In this document: in pieces, positions 1 to 6,190 of the stretch
Position numbering within the stretch: the first letter of the stretch is position 1
How the letters are laid out: the number at the start of each line of letters is the position of its first letter
The notes under the pieces: model-generated
What the model saw: only the letters and a program-made list of their open reading frames with translations
The model's database searches: none
What the model was told of the DNA's origin: nothing
Assembly: GCA_937893735.1 (NCBI GenBank)
Contig: CALBGD010000213.1
Coordinates: forward strand, 1 to 8,076
DNA: 8,076 nucleotides
Origin: an uncultured Clostridia bacterium
Lineage (GTDB): Bacteria > Bacillota > Clostridia > Oscillospirales > Ruminococcaceae
Reading direction: 5' to 3'
Program-made: the position numbers and the translations under genes

Positions 1-2
1 AG

Positions 3-272
3 AACTTGATTTGCAGCATTGTCTTTGAGCTGCTTGCCTACACCGCCGAAAAGGAACGCCGCAAAATCCGCATTCGCCAGTCCGAGGGAATCAGGCTAGC
101 GCTCGCCAGGGGCGTGAAATTCGGCAGACCCGAAACAACGCTCCCCGACAATTACGCCGAGGTGATTGACCTGTGGCAGTCTGGCAGCATTACAGCTGTG
201 GAAGCAATGAAACGCCTTGACATGAAGAAAACCACATTCTACAAATTTGCTCGCAGGCTGACGAACAAATGA
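3..272 (+). CDS. Small serine recombinase (resolvase/invertase), C-terminal fragment cut by window edge
   Basis: Only the last 90 or so residues are visible; the frame is open to the window edge, so the start lies outside and the TTG at position 6 is not a real start. The visible part begins with the end of the catalytic domain (FELLAYTAEKERR, the long E-helix region). It continues through the linker hallmark GVKFGRP and ends in a helix-turn-helix (about TAVEAMKRLDMKKTTFYKF). This is the standard C-terminal layout of the Tn3-resolvase/Hin-invertase family, which cut and rejoin DNA through a serine that would lie in the unseen N-terminus. The gene ends directly before two hairpins and is transcriptionally separated from what follows. 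It could resolve multimers or invert DNA for the element, or belong to an adjacent element. The family call is firm; the role and intactness are unknown. Confidence 0.9.
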   Translation, partial: NLICSIVFELLAYTAEKERRKIRIRQSEGIRLALARGVKFGRPETTLPDNYAEVIDLWQSGSITAVEAMKRLDMKKTTFYKFARRLTNK

Positions 273-277
273 TTATC

Positions 278-294
278 AGCGGCTAGCCGCTTTT
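278..294 (+). terminator. Short palindromic terminator-like hairpin after the resolvase gene
   Basis: AGCGGCTAGCCGCT (278-291) is a perfect 14-bp palindrome that can fold as a 5-bp stem with a CTAG loop. It runs straight into TTTT and begins 5 bases after the resolvase stop codon. The stem is short, so it may be only a partial terminator helped by the second hairpin just downstream. Confidence 0.55.
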
Positions 295-304
295 ATATAG
301 ATCG

Positions 305-338
305 ACCGGTGCTTCATATGGTGGAGCACCGGTTTTTT
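305..338 (+). terminator. Rho-independent terminator
   Basis: Bases 305-316 pair with 322-333 (12 bp including one G-T wobble; core ACCGGTGC/GCACCGGT) around a 5-base loop, and six T residues follow (333-338). It is a strong terminator for the upstream recombinase gene. It sits only 3 bases before the -35 box of the next promoter, so it would insulate the 678-aa gene from read-through. Confidence 0.85.
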
Positions 339-341
339 GTA

Positions 342-370
342 TTGACAATGGATAGATTTTGTAATATAAT
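342..370 (+). promoter_or_regulatory. Consensus sigma-A promoter for the 678-aa gene
   Basis: TTGACA (342-347) and TATAAT (365-370) are both perfect matches to the housekeeping consensus, with the optimal 17-bp spacer. Transcription should begin near 376-378, giving a leader of about 50 bases before the ATG at 428. No clear operator dyad was seen over it, so expression may be constitutive and strong unless a trans-acting repressor exists. Confidence 0.88.
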
Positions 371-427
371 CAATATAGAGTTGTGATATTTCATTATGGC
401 TGAAAAAGAATAAGGAGAACAAATAGC

Positions 428-2464
428 ATGAAGAAAAATAATAATACCTCCGAACTTGATGATCTCCTTGCAAATGTAGAAGATATTGATTTTGGCTTTG
501 AAGACGATACTATATCTGATACAGATGAATCGGACGAGAGCGAAGAAGATGACTTACCGGAAGATTTTTTTGACGATGATTCTGAAGAAAATGATCTGTA
601 TGAACCAGATGGTACACCGAAGAAACATTCCTTTGTGGTCGGTGACAAGGTAATGACATCTATCTTTCCGGAGCGCTTTTTTGATTCCGATTATGAAATG
701 AACACGAATGAGAAATTATATATCATTGATTGTTCAAAAGAGTGGGCGCAGGCCCGTCAGGAATATGATAATCTCATGGAAGAATACTACCTCCGGACTG
801 AAAAAGCAAACCAGCTTACTGAGAGCAATAATCCTCCATGTTTTGAAGTCAGAGATGAGCCTGCTGATAAAGTGGCTAGGATAAAGTTTCGATTTTTTAG
901 TATACTGGGCGATTTTGACAAAAGCAACACTGATATTATCTTAAAGGACTATCCGGTGGATATCAGCCGGGAATGTGTCAGCAATGTGATTTTTGATAAA
1001 ATTAAGAGCAGGGATATCAAGATAAGAAATCCTCTGAAGATAACCGGTTTCATCGAAGATACTGCCTTTTCCTATTGGGCGGTAAAACCTATTATATATC
1101 ATCGTAAGGTCAATGGCAGAGAAGAATTATTCAACTATTATGAGATTTACTCCAGAAATAACGTACGTTGTGTGATATGTCCTCCACAGAGTCTGAAAAA
1201 GGTCCTGGAATCAAGCGGCAGCGACTATGATTATTCCATAATTTCAAGGCAGATAATCGAGAGTGAAAAAATACTCCAGCCTGAATCAGTCGAACGCTCG
1301 TTTGGTTTCCGTTGGTTCAGAAATATGCTGCCGATAAATGAAACGACCGCACTCTCTGACGCTGAGACAGAAATACTCGTCGGGCTGCCCCGTGGAACTC
1401 AGAAACTCTTTTTTTCGATTTTAGGATATTCCGTGCTGTCTCTGTTTGTTCCGGATATGGGGGAATATGATGAGCCGCCTAAGGTAGTTGCGGGTAACAT
1501 AGTTGCGCAGACTTCTCAGGTAAAGGATATCATTTCGGCTGTTTCTGCTTGTTTTGTATCAGCCGGAGGCAGCGACCTAATTAAGCCAAAGTACCTTTCT
1601 CTCAAACCGGACGAGTCCCTGAATTTCCAGAATTGCGAGCGCCGCCTTATCGTGATCGATACGACAGGTATGCGTGGCAGGGATAAGGAGCAGAAACTCT
1701 TTCAGACGATACTTGATGATTATATACGATATGCGGAGCAAAAGATCGTTCCGGTTGCATATCCTGATATAGGGTGGCTGCCTCTGGTGATCAGTACCGA
1801 GGAACGTGACGAGCGATTCTACAATATTGATATTCAAAGCGCAGATTTATCAATGGTTACAGAGGTTACAGCAGTGTTACGAAAGCTGTATCGCAACGCC
1901 CTTGTGGGGATATCCGAAAGTGGTTTTACCAGGCTGCGTGAAACTGTAATTGCATGGGCTGATGAGAAAGTGACCGAGCGGAACGCCACTGGGGCATACA
2001 GCTCCAGATACAAGAGTATGCCGGATTTCCTGTATGCCTGCTGCAGGTATTGCGTCGCCGGTAATGATGAATTGATTCAGACGGTTCATAATGTCATGTA
2101 TGATGCTACCGGGGATTGGCCTGAGCATATGGGCGGCTCTTCTCAGAAAGATGAGAGGTATCTCAAAATTGCTGATTTGATCAACGAACAACTTCAGAAA
2201 GGCATTATTTCCGATGAGCAGAAAGGCGATGATTGCAAAAATGCCGCATTCCGTTATTTGCATAAGGGAACACCGTGTGTATGCCTGGGAGAGCGGTATA
2301 TTGACGGGTTGATTAATTTGTTGAGTATATCCGGTTATCATGCAAAAGATTTCATTCAGCATTGCGCCGAATATAATATACTGAAAGACGGGCAGCGGAA
2401 TATAACTGTAAAATTCAACGGAAGACCCAGCCGATTCACGGCAATTGATATTTCTAAGATGTAA
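428..2464 (+). CDS. Uncharacterised 678-aa protein, acidic N-terminus, degenerate helicase/ATPase-like core
   Basis: I do not recognise a named family. The start is ATG 428, with AAGGAG at 412-417, 10 bases upstream. Residues 1-60 are extremely acidic (27 Asp/Glu) and probably disordered. Residues 320-380 read like the helical entry and strand of a DUF927/phage-type replicative helicase (LGYSVLSLFVP, then PPKVVAGNIVAQTSQVKD). The glycine-rich GK(T/S) P-loop is absent where expected. RRLIVID (405-411) resembles a Walker B strand. The C-terminus (about 620-678, ending with DGQRNITVKFNGRPSRFTAIDI) resembles the small winged-helix tail of such helicases. No signal peptide or membrane span is evident, so it is likely cytoplasmic. 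It is transcribed alone, between two terminators and from a strong promoter, and converges with the Rep-like gene. Inference: a replication or mobilisation accessory protein that has lost ATP binding. An unrelated cargo protein is also possible. Confidence 0.85.
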   Translation: MKKNNNTSELDDLLANVEDIDFGFEDDTISDTDESDESEEDDLPEDFFDDDSEENDLYEPDGTPKKHSFVVGDKVMTSIFPERFFDSDYEMNTNEKLYIIDCSKEWAQARQEYDNLMEEYYLRTEKANQLTESNNPPCFEVRDEPADKVARIKFRFFSILGDFDKSNTDIILKDYPVDISRECVSNVIFDKIKSRDIKIRNPLKITGFIEDTAFSYWAVKPIIYHRKVNGREELFNYYEIYSRNNVRCVICPPQSLKKVLESSGSDYDYSIISRQIIESEKILQPESVERSFGFRWFRNMLPINETTALSDAETEILVGLPRGTQKLFFSILGYSVLSLFVPDMGEYDEPPKVVAGNIVAQTSQVKDIISAVSACFVSAGGSDLIKPKYLSLKPDESLNFQNCERRLIVIDTTGMRGRDKEQKLFQTILDDYIRYAEQKIVPVAYPDIGWLPLVISTEERDERFYNIDIQSADLSMVTEVTAVLRKLYRNALVGISESGFTRLRETVIAWADEKVTERNATGAYSSRYKSMPDFLYACCRYCVAGNDELIQTVHNVMYDATGDWPEHMGGSSQKDERYLKIADLINEQLQKGIISDEQKGDDCKNAAFRYLHKGTPCVCLGERYIDGLINLLSISGYHAKDFIQHCAEYNILKDGQRNITVKFNGRPSRFTAIDISKM

Positions 2465-2465
2465 T

Positions 2466-2505
2466 CAAAACTGGCATTACCGATGATGGTAATGCCAGTT
2501 TTGTT
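2466..2505 (+). terminator. Strong, probably bidirectional terminator after the 678-aa gene
   Basis: The arm 2466-2481 pairs perfectly over 16 bp with 2488-2503 around a 6-base GATGAT loop. The stem ends in AAAAC/GTTTT, and TT follows on the plus strand. It starts two bases after the stop codon. The A-rich left base means it can also stop minus-strand transcripts coming from the convergent Rep-like gene. Confidence 0.88.
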
Positions 2506-2526
2506 GTATCATCTGGTAAATTTCAT

Positions 2527-2619
2527 GCTGCAACCGACGCAGTGACCGAATGTGTTTAGAAGTATGCAATGCCAGCAATAATGCGGAGTTACACGGTTAC
2601 AAGGTTGCAGCTATTTTTT
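2527..2619 (+). ncRNA. Candidate structured RNA or single-strand origin (compound stem-loop with T-run)
   Basis: GCTGCAACC (2527-2535) pairs perfectly with GGTTGCAGC (2603-2611). Inside it, GTGACCG (2542-2548) pairs with CGGTTAC (2594-2600, one wobble), and TGTG (2551-2554) pairs with TACA (2590-2593, one wobble). The outer stem is followed by TATTTTTT, as in an intrinsically terminated small RNA. No promoter fits between the preceding terminator and the structure, so it could instead act as DNA, for example a single-strand origin. The pairing is directly visible; the function is inferred. Confidence 0.4.
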
Positions 2620-2879
2620 GAAATATATATATCCAGAATACGAATATCAACCTGCCTTTAGGAAGATTCCCAGAGTTAGATTTCAATTTGTTGCTTGCCT
2701 TTGTGCCCGGGGTTCCGGAATAGCCGTCTGTAATAATATTCTATGTGAGTATGAACACTGTATGTAGCCTCTGTTATGTGCGTCTCATTCCGGGTATTCT
2801 GATTTCCTGCTGCCTTTTAATTATGTAAGGCGTACCATAAATTATAATTCGGGCTGCTTTTCGTGAATCTCTGCGTTTG

Positions 2880-3929
2880 TCAGAGCCATTCAAACATACT
2901 GGGCAGATCACAAATATCTTTCTTTGCCGGGAGCGGCACCGGGTTCACCCCGATATTTTCAAACTTGTCTATCATTTTATGATAGGCCCTGCTGTCCAGC
3001 TTTGGATCCTCCTGTTCCAGGGCACGACGTGCATTGAACATCCCGTGCTTCTGTGCAACGAGTTCGGAAAACCTGCACATTCTATTTCGCATTTTTTTCC
3101 TGTTCACCTGTTCGCATATGAGGCGGTTGACCTCGTTTAGCTTATAGCTTGCTCCGTCAACTATAAACTTAGACAATACCTCATAAAGCAGGTCGCCGCT
3201 GTTATTTATAAACCAGAGCAGCGTATCTGAATTCGTCAGGGTAATTTCATGCTTACGCTTAATTGTATTTACGTTGAGAATGCGGTATTCTGCCCGCAGT
3301 ATTCCGTGAGCCTCATCGCTTGGGTGACCGATTTTCTCAAGCTGCCGCTCTTTGTCATACAGGGATAGTTCAGCAACGCCGCTTCTGGATCTGGCAGTAA
3401 ATCCGGCGACCTTATCAAACCTTTTTCCGTATTCTTTTTTACCATAGACCTTATAAGATTTTGTCGCGCCAGCACGATACATCTGCCTGATATACGCTGA
3501 TACCAGTTCTGCACTCCCTACGTCTATATTACTGCAGATATCAACTCTGGACAGCTTTAATCTGTTTATTTCAAATTCATCGCCCAGCCAGCTGCTGAGC
3601 TGCCAGTTTACCATTTCAATAGCTTCCTGGGCGTTGCTTTCGTTGATTATCTTTACAAGCCCGTCTGCTACCAGTACTTTTTGAAGATTTACTATGAATT
3701 TTATATAATAATCATTGTGGTTCGCTATGAGGTGAACCTGAATTCCAAGCCCCATAAATTTAAGCACCCTATGGCATTTATAGCCCGGATTATTGCTTCT
3801 GTCGTAGAATATCTTATATCCTTCTTTCTGGCAATCGGCTTGTGCACGGTCCAGGAACTCCTGATATTTCAGGTATCCGTTTTCGCCTTTGCCAAATGAT
3901 TTTCTGAGTTCAAATGTGTGTATGCTCAT
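2880..3929 (-). CDS. Rep-like protein, replication initiation factor / phage gene II-X type (putative)
   Basis: A 349-aa protein. The ATG at 3929 is chosen because GAGGAG (3942-3937) lies 7 bases upstream; a longer frame from TTG 3944 would put the Shine-Dalgarno inside the gene. Three motifs in order match the Rep_trans / filamentous-phage gene II-like pattern: LSRVDICSNI (126-135), GVAELSLYDKERQLEK (184-199) and LRAEYRILN (211-219). In such proteins a tyrosine nicks one strand at the origin and stays covalently attached; Y191 in the YDK motif is one candidate, though I cannot assign the catalytic residue. No clear HxH metal motif was seen. The basic C-terminal half (about 275-325) could bind DNA. 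Related proteins serve as plasmid or phage Reps, or as relaxases of integrative elements (Tn916 Orf20 type). Here it would replicate or mobilise the excised element. The family call is moderately secure and rests on motif recognition alone. Confidence 0.6.
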   Translation of the reverse strand: MSIHTFELRKSFGKGENGYLKYQEFLDRAQADCQKEGYKIFYDRSNNPGYKCHRVLKFMGLGIQVHLIANHNDYYIKFIVNLQKVLVADGLVKIINESNAQEAIEMVNWQLSSWLGDEFEINRLKLSRVDICSNIDVGSAELVSAYIRQMYRAGATKSYKVYGKKEYGKRFDKVAGFTARSRSGVAELSLYDKERQLEKIGHPSDEAHGILRAEYRILNVNTIKRKHEITLTNSDTLLWFINNSGDLLYEVLSKFIVDGASYKLNEVNRLICEQVNRKKMRNRMCRFSELVAQKHGMFNARRALEQEDPKLDSRAYHKMIDKFENIGVNPVPLPAKKDICDLPSMFEWL

Positions 3930-3936
3930 TTTCTTT

Positions 3937-3942
3937 CTCCTC
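3937..3942 (-). promoter_or_regulatory. Ribosome binding site fixing the Rep-like start
   Basis: GAGGAG on the minus strand lies 7 bases before ATG 3929, which sets this start rather than the in-frame TTG at 3944 that overlaps the site. No convincing -35/-10 pair could be assigned upstream. TATATT-like sequence is present but ambiguous in this AT-rich stretch. Confidence 0.8.
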
Positions 3943-3984
3943 AATATATAGTAGTAAAAATATACACTTTAGTGGAAGAGCGCC

Positions 3985-4022
3985 CGCTTATGACACAGCG
4001 ATGCCGCACTCATAGGCGTTTT
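3985..4022. other. GC-rich hairpin upstream of the Rep-like gene; candidate origin or nick-site structure, or plus-strand terminator
   Basis: CGCTTATGA (3985-3993) pairs with TCATAGGCG (4010-4018) over 9 bp with one wobble. A 16-base loop contains its own small GCG/CGC stem (3998-4000 with 4005-4007). TTTT follows on the plus strand (4019-4022), but no plus-strand gene precedes it that would need termination. The hairpin lies 56 bases upstream of the Rep-like start, and a GC-rich dyad stands out in AT-rich surroundings. A Rep recognition or nicking hairpin next to rep is a reasonable reading, but it is inference. Confidence 0.35.
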
Positions 4023-4084
4023 GTTCTGAAACCACCTGTGCATTTACTACGATGTATGGAGGAGAATATTTTTATATAGGATAG

Positions 4085-4116
4085 AAAAATCCGCCCTGTT
4101 TAATATCAGAGCGGAT
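4085..4116 (-). terminator. Rho-independent terminator of the 518-aa gene
   Basis: On the minus strand, ATCCGCTCTG pairs with CAGGGCGGAT (4116-4107 with 4098-4089; 10 bp, one wobble) around an 8-base loop, and five T residues follow (4089-4085). It begins 22 bases after the stop codon. It separates this gene from the Rep-like gene on the same strand, so the two are probably not one operon. Confidence 0.85.
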
Positions 4117-4138
4117 AGTGTTTTGTATTCAGGAGTTC

Positions 4139-5695
4139 TTATTTTCGCTCCAGGTTCAGAAGAGTTTTGTATTCGTCTGAATTGAGCATTGCCGGCCGTG
4201 GCAGAACTGCCGGAATCAGGTCAGAGGGAAATTTCAGCGGACTGTCGGCGCTGTAAAAGGTCTTTAAGAAGTAGTCGGTGTATGGACTGGTATTTCTGTA
4301 ATATCTGCGCTTGATAATATAGAGACTCTCGGAAAATAATCTGTTGATCGTTTCTGTATTCCTGAATGAAGGGTTTATTGGCTCGCTTGCGGGTTTGGAT
4401 AAGTTTATGGTATCCAGCATTTCTTTATATGGAGAGCGCACCGATAACTTACCCAGAAAGCCAGCAAGCTCGCCAAATGAAATGTTATTTTTAACCAGAC
4501 TATATGATAATGTGAAAATGACCGGATAGTAAATATAATTAAGCAGGTCAACGCTTTCACGACACGCCATAAAGCTTGAATCATAGTTCGTCATTTGAGA
4601 TGAGATTTCTTCGTTATGCAGCGGTGTGTGGTAAAGCGTGGTAGCTTGATCTTTCTTTTTTACATAATTGAATAGCTTGCCTGTATAGAACACATTGTCA
4701 AGAGTGGCAATGCTCAGCAGCTGATTATAATCCAGCTCATACTCCTCTGGAGCACTGTCAATAAGATCAAAGACCTCCCGGTAAAAATTAAAATGATATA
4801 TTCTTTCTGATAAATAATCGTTGATCAGCGTTATCCCGTTGATATCTTTTATATCGAGTTCTGATTCTGGGCTGATTTTATCCAGGTTGTCAAAAATCTT
4901 CTTGTAGGTGTTGCAATATTTTGTATAAAACGTATTGAAATTGGCCGAAGAATAGCCACCGGAGTAATTTGTAATAGTTACCTGGCTGGAATTTATTCTT
5001 GCTTTATAGCTTTCGTTCATCAGTTCCATCATGGAACGGGTTGTTTCGTTATCTGACACGCTGTTTAGCATGATGAACCGTGCGTCCTTTTTGATATCGG
5101 GACAATCGTAGATATTTTTATATGGACTGATATTAATGGTTTTAAGCGAGGAAAACTGAATCGGCGCAAATATCACTCTGATCGGGAGTGATACATTCTG
5201 AGGGAGTGTATCTGTCACAGTAAAAATCCTGTGCAGGAAACATTTCTTAAACAGTCTGGTGTTCGTTTTGCTGTCTATATTTATATTCGTTGCATTTTCT
5301 ATCAGAGAGCAGCGTACTGTGGAATTCGAAAGTTCTTCTGCTGCTTTCTGAAGCAGCAGTTTGACTATGAGATATAGCAGGTCTGCATTGATCTCTTGAA
5401 TTTCATAGAGCTTGTCGGAGTCTTTTCCACAGATGATTTTCCTGGAATCCACGATGATGTTTTTGAGTATCATCAGGAGAACATATTCATTATGGCTCAG
5501 AACGTCTATATTAAAAAACATTGACAGCTCTTCTTCTATAAGATGAATATTACCCGGATCGTTCACCATGTCAGAATACAAATTCAGATACCTCTGAGGG
5601 TCAAGCCCGTATCGGTATCTTGCTGTATTGAGAGCTTCGTTAAAAACGCAGTTGTCTTTGAAAAGACTGAAGAAATAATAGAAATCTTCGTTCAT
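4139..5695 (-). CDS. Orphan 518-aa protein, function unknown
   Basis: I do not recognise this protein. The start ATG 5695 is supported by AAGGAG (5706-5701), 5 bases upstream. It is rich in Asn, Tyr, Ser, Asp and Leu, with low base GC (about 32% in a sampled line). It appears mainly helical in its first 120 residues, which are acidic and leucine-rich. The middle is a more mixed segment (about 160-215, LPIRVIFAPIQ then FIMLNSVSDNETTR) that may hold beta strands. A hydrophobic helix lies near 386-402 (YIYYPVIFTLSYSLV), followed by a basic, tyrosine-rich tail (KRRYY 462-466). There is no signal peptide, P-loop, zinc site or nuclease motif that I can name. The 386-402 segment could be a buried helix rather than a membrane span. 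It is a single-gene unit with its own terminator, divergent from the recombinase operon. Cargo or an accessory replication factor are both open. Confidence 0.82.
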   Translation of the reverse strand: MNEDFYYFFSLFKDNCVFNEALNTARYRYGLDPQRYLNLYSDMVNDPGNIHLIEEELSMFFNIDVLSHNEYVLLMILKNIIVDSRKIICGKDSDKLYEIQEINADLLYLIVKLLLQKAAEELSNSTVRCSLIENATNINIDSKTNTRLFKKCFLHRIFTVTDTLPQNVSLPIRVIFAPIQFSSLKTINISPYKNIYDCPDIKKDARFIMLNSVSDNETTRSMMELMNESYKARINSSQVTITNYSGGYSSANFNTFYTKYCNTYKKIFDNLDKISPESELDIKDINGITLINDYLSERIYHFNFYREVFDLIDSAPEEYELDYNQLLSIATLDNVFYTGKLFNYVKKKDQATTLYHTPLHNEEISSQMTNYDSSFMACRESVDLLNYIYYPVIFTLSYSLVKNNISFGELAGFLGKLSVRSPYKEMLDTINLSKPASEPINPSFRNTETINRLFSESLYIIKRRYYRNTSPYTDYFLKTFYSADSPLKFPSDLIPAVLPRPAMLNSDEYKTLLNLERK

Positions 5696-5700
5696 AAATA

Positions 5701-5706
5701 CTCCTT
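5701..5706 (-). promoter_or_regulatory. Ribosome binding site of the 518-aa gene
   Basis: AAGGAG on the minus strand lies 5 bases before ATG 5695 and fixes this start. No confident -35/-10 pair was found for this gene in the AT-rich 5711-5830 stretch. Confidence 0.75.
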
Positions 5707-5847
5707 GGAAAAATTGACTGAAAATGCTTCGTTAAAAATCCATTATTCATTGTTGAATGTGCTGAATATAATTTAAAACTGGCTGAGTAAAGGAAAATAG
5801 CTGTGGCAAAAACATTTAAACCGTTTGCTGAAAATCCTTTATTCTTG

Positions 5848-5856
5848 TGATACAAT
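5848..5856 (+). promoter_or_regulatory. Extended -10 promoter for the small-ORF / recombinase unit
   Basis: TGATACAAT (TGn plus TACAAT, 5 of 6 to consensus) is an extended -10 element. The nearest -35-like hexamer, TTGCTG (5825-5830), is 20 bp away, which is too far to be strong, but extended -10 promoters tolerate that. Initiation would be near 5863, giving a leader of about 50 bases to ATG 5912. It probably drives 5912-6112, 6191-6388 and 6470-8011 together, because no terminator is visible between them. Confidence 0.5.
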
Positions 5857-5875
5857 ATTTGTAGAGCAGATATAT

Positions 5876-5886
5876 AGCAATTTGCT
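5876..5886. promoter_or_regulatory. Possible operator or leader hairpin at the transcript start
   Basis: AGCAA-T-TTGCT is a perfect 5-bp dyad just downstream of the predicted transcription start. It overlaps a second dyad, GAGCA (5864-5868) with TGCTC (5883-5887). The position suits a repressor site or a leader hairpin, but the arms are short and chance occurrence is possible. Confidence 0.25.
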
Positions 5887-5897
5887 CACAAATATAC

Positions 5898-5903
5898 AGG
5901 AGG
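5898..5903 (+). promoter_or_regulatory. Perfect Shine-Dalgarno for the 66-aa gene
   Basis: AGGAGG lies 8 bases before ATG 5912, which decides this start over upstream in-frame TTG codons and predicts strong translation. Confidence 0.85.
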
Positions 5904-5911
5904 AATTCAAT

Positions 5912-6112
5912 ATGAAAACAACAAACAGACAGGCTGAAAACACAATAAAGCTTCACGCAGCAGCAAAGGAGCCTTCATGCGAGAAAAAGTCAGATTCGGA
6001 TAACGAATTTGTTGTTCAGAGATTTGTGTGTAACGGCAATGTAGTTACTACAATCGGAAGTCGTAAAGCGATGAGCGCGATCTCTGAAAACCGGGAAACC
6101 GGCAATGAATAA
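5912..6112 (+). CDS. Small 66-aa protein upstream of the large serine recombinase, unknown
   Basis: The start is ATG 5912 because a perfect AGGAGG (5898-5903) lies 8 bases upstream; longer frames starting at TTG 5825 would run through the promoter. The protein opens with a polar, charged, probably disordered half (MKTTNRQAENTIKLHAAAKE). It then has a hydrophobic segment, FVVQRFVCNGNVVTTIGS (about residues 33-50), that could form a small beta hairpin, and ends in a polar tail. No helix-turn-helix is obvious. It is the first gene of an apparent three-gene operon ending in the recombinase. Small genes in this position can encode recombination directionality factors or operon regulators; that role is inference. 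The strong ribosome site makes it likely to be real. Confidence 0.7.
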   Translation: MKTTNRQAENTIKLHAAAKEPSCEKKSDSDNEFVVQRFVCNGNVVTTIGSRKAMSAISENRETGNE

Positions 6113-6179
6113 ATGTATATTATTTATAAGTGCCCAGGAAAGGAGATACTGTACAACCAATCCACCATATAATCAAGCG

Positions 6180-6186
6180 AGGTGAT
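6180..6186 (+). promoter_or_regulatory. Shine-Dalgarno of the 65-aa gene, overlapping rejected starts
   Basis: AGGTGAT is fully complementary to the 16S rRNA 3' end. It overlaps the in-frame GTG (6182) and ATG (6185), ruling both out as likely starts and pointing to ATG 6191. A separate AAGGAG at 6140-6145 has no start codon at a useful distance. Confidence 0.7.
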
Positions 6187-6190
6187 GAAT

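Larger units (their letters stand above)
2465..2879. other. 415-bp non-coding convergent region with structured DNA/RNA
   Basis: No convincing gene was seen on either strand. The region holds the 16-bp terminator stem (2466-2503), a compound stem-loop ending in six T residues (2527-2619) and an AT-rich stretch (about 2614-2632). It also has weaker dyads: CAGAATAC/GTATTCTG at 2634-2641 and 2794-2801; CCGGAAT/ATTCCGG at 2715-2721 and 2787-2793; GCCTT/AAGGC at 2812-2816 and 2827-2831. TGCCTTT occurs three times, near 2651, 2696 and 2811. Such a long non-coding stretch between convergent genes is unusual in a compact element. It could hold a replication origin or a small RNA. Confidence 0.5.

Noticed and set aside
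394..648. Minus-strand open frame rich in serine opposite the acidic N-terminus
   Set aside because: It is the antisense shadow of the Asp/Glu codon run in the 678-aa gene and lacks a ribosome site of its own.
1877..2362. 161-aa minus-strand open frame inside the 678-aa gene
   Set aside because: It lies fully within a well-supported gene with its own promoter, ribosome site and terminator, and its translation resembles no protein I know.
2527..2611. Integron attC site
   Set aside because: The outer arms do not fit the GTTRRRY/RYYYAAC core rule, and no integron integrase is present.
2634..2801. Nested inverted repeats CAGAATAC/GTATTCTG and CCGGAAT/ATTCCGG
   Set aside because: Their right arms are adjacent, which is suggestive, but 7-8 bp repeats at this distance are expected by chance in a 415-bp region. 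Not called as a separate structure.
3965..3974. CACTTTAGTG dyad upstream of the Rep-like gene as an operator
   Set aside because: Only 4-bp arms; too short to support without a second copy or conservation.
5640..5855. 71-aa minus-strand frame overlapping the start of the 518-aa gene
   Set aside because: It overlaps the gene start in another frame, has no ribosome site that I can see and would cover the divergent regulatory region.
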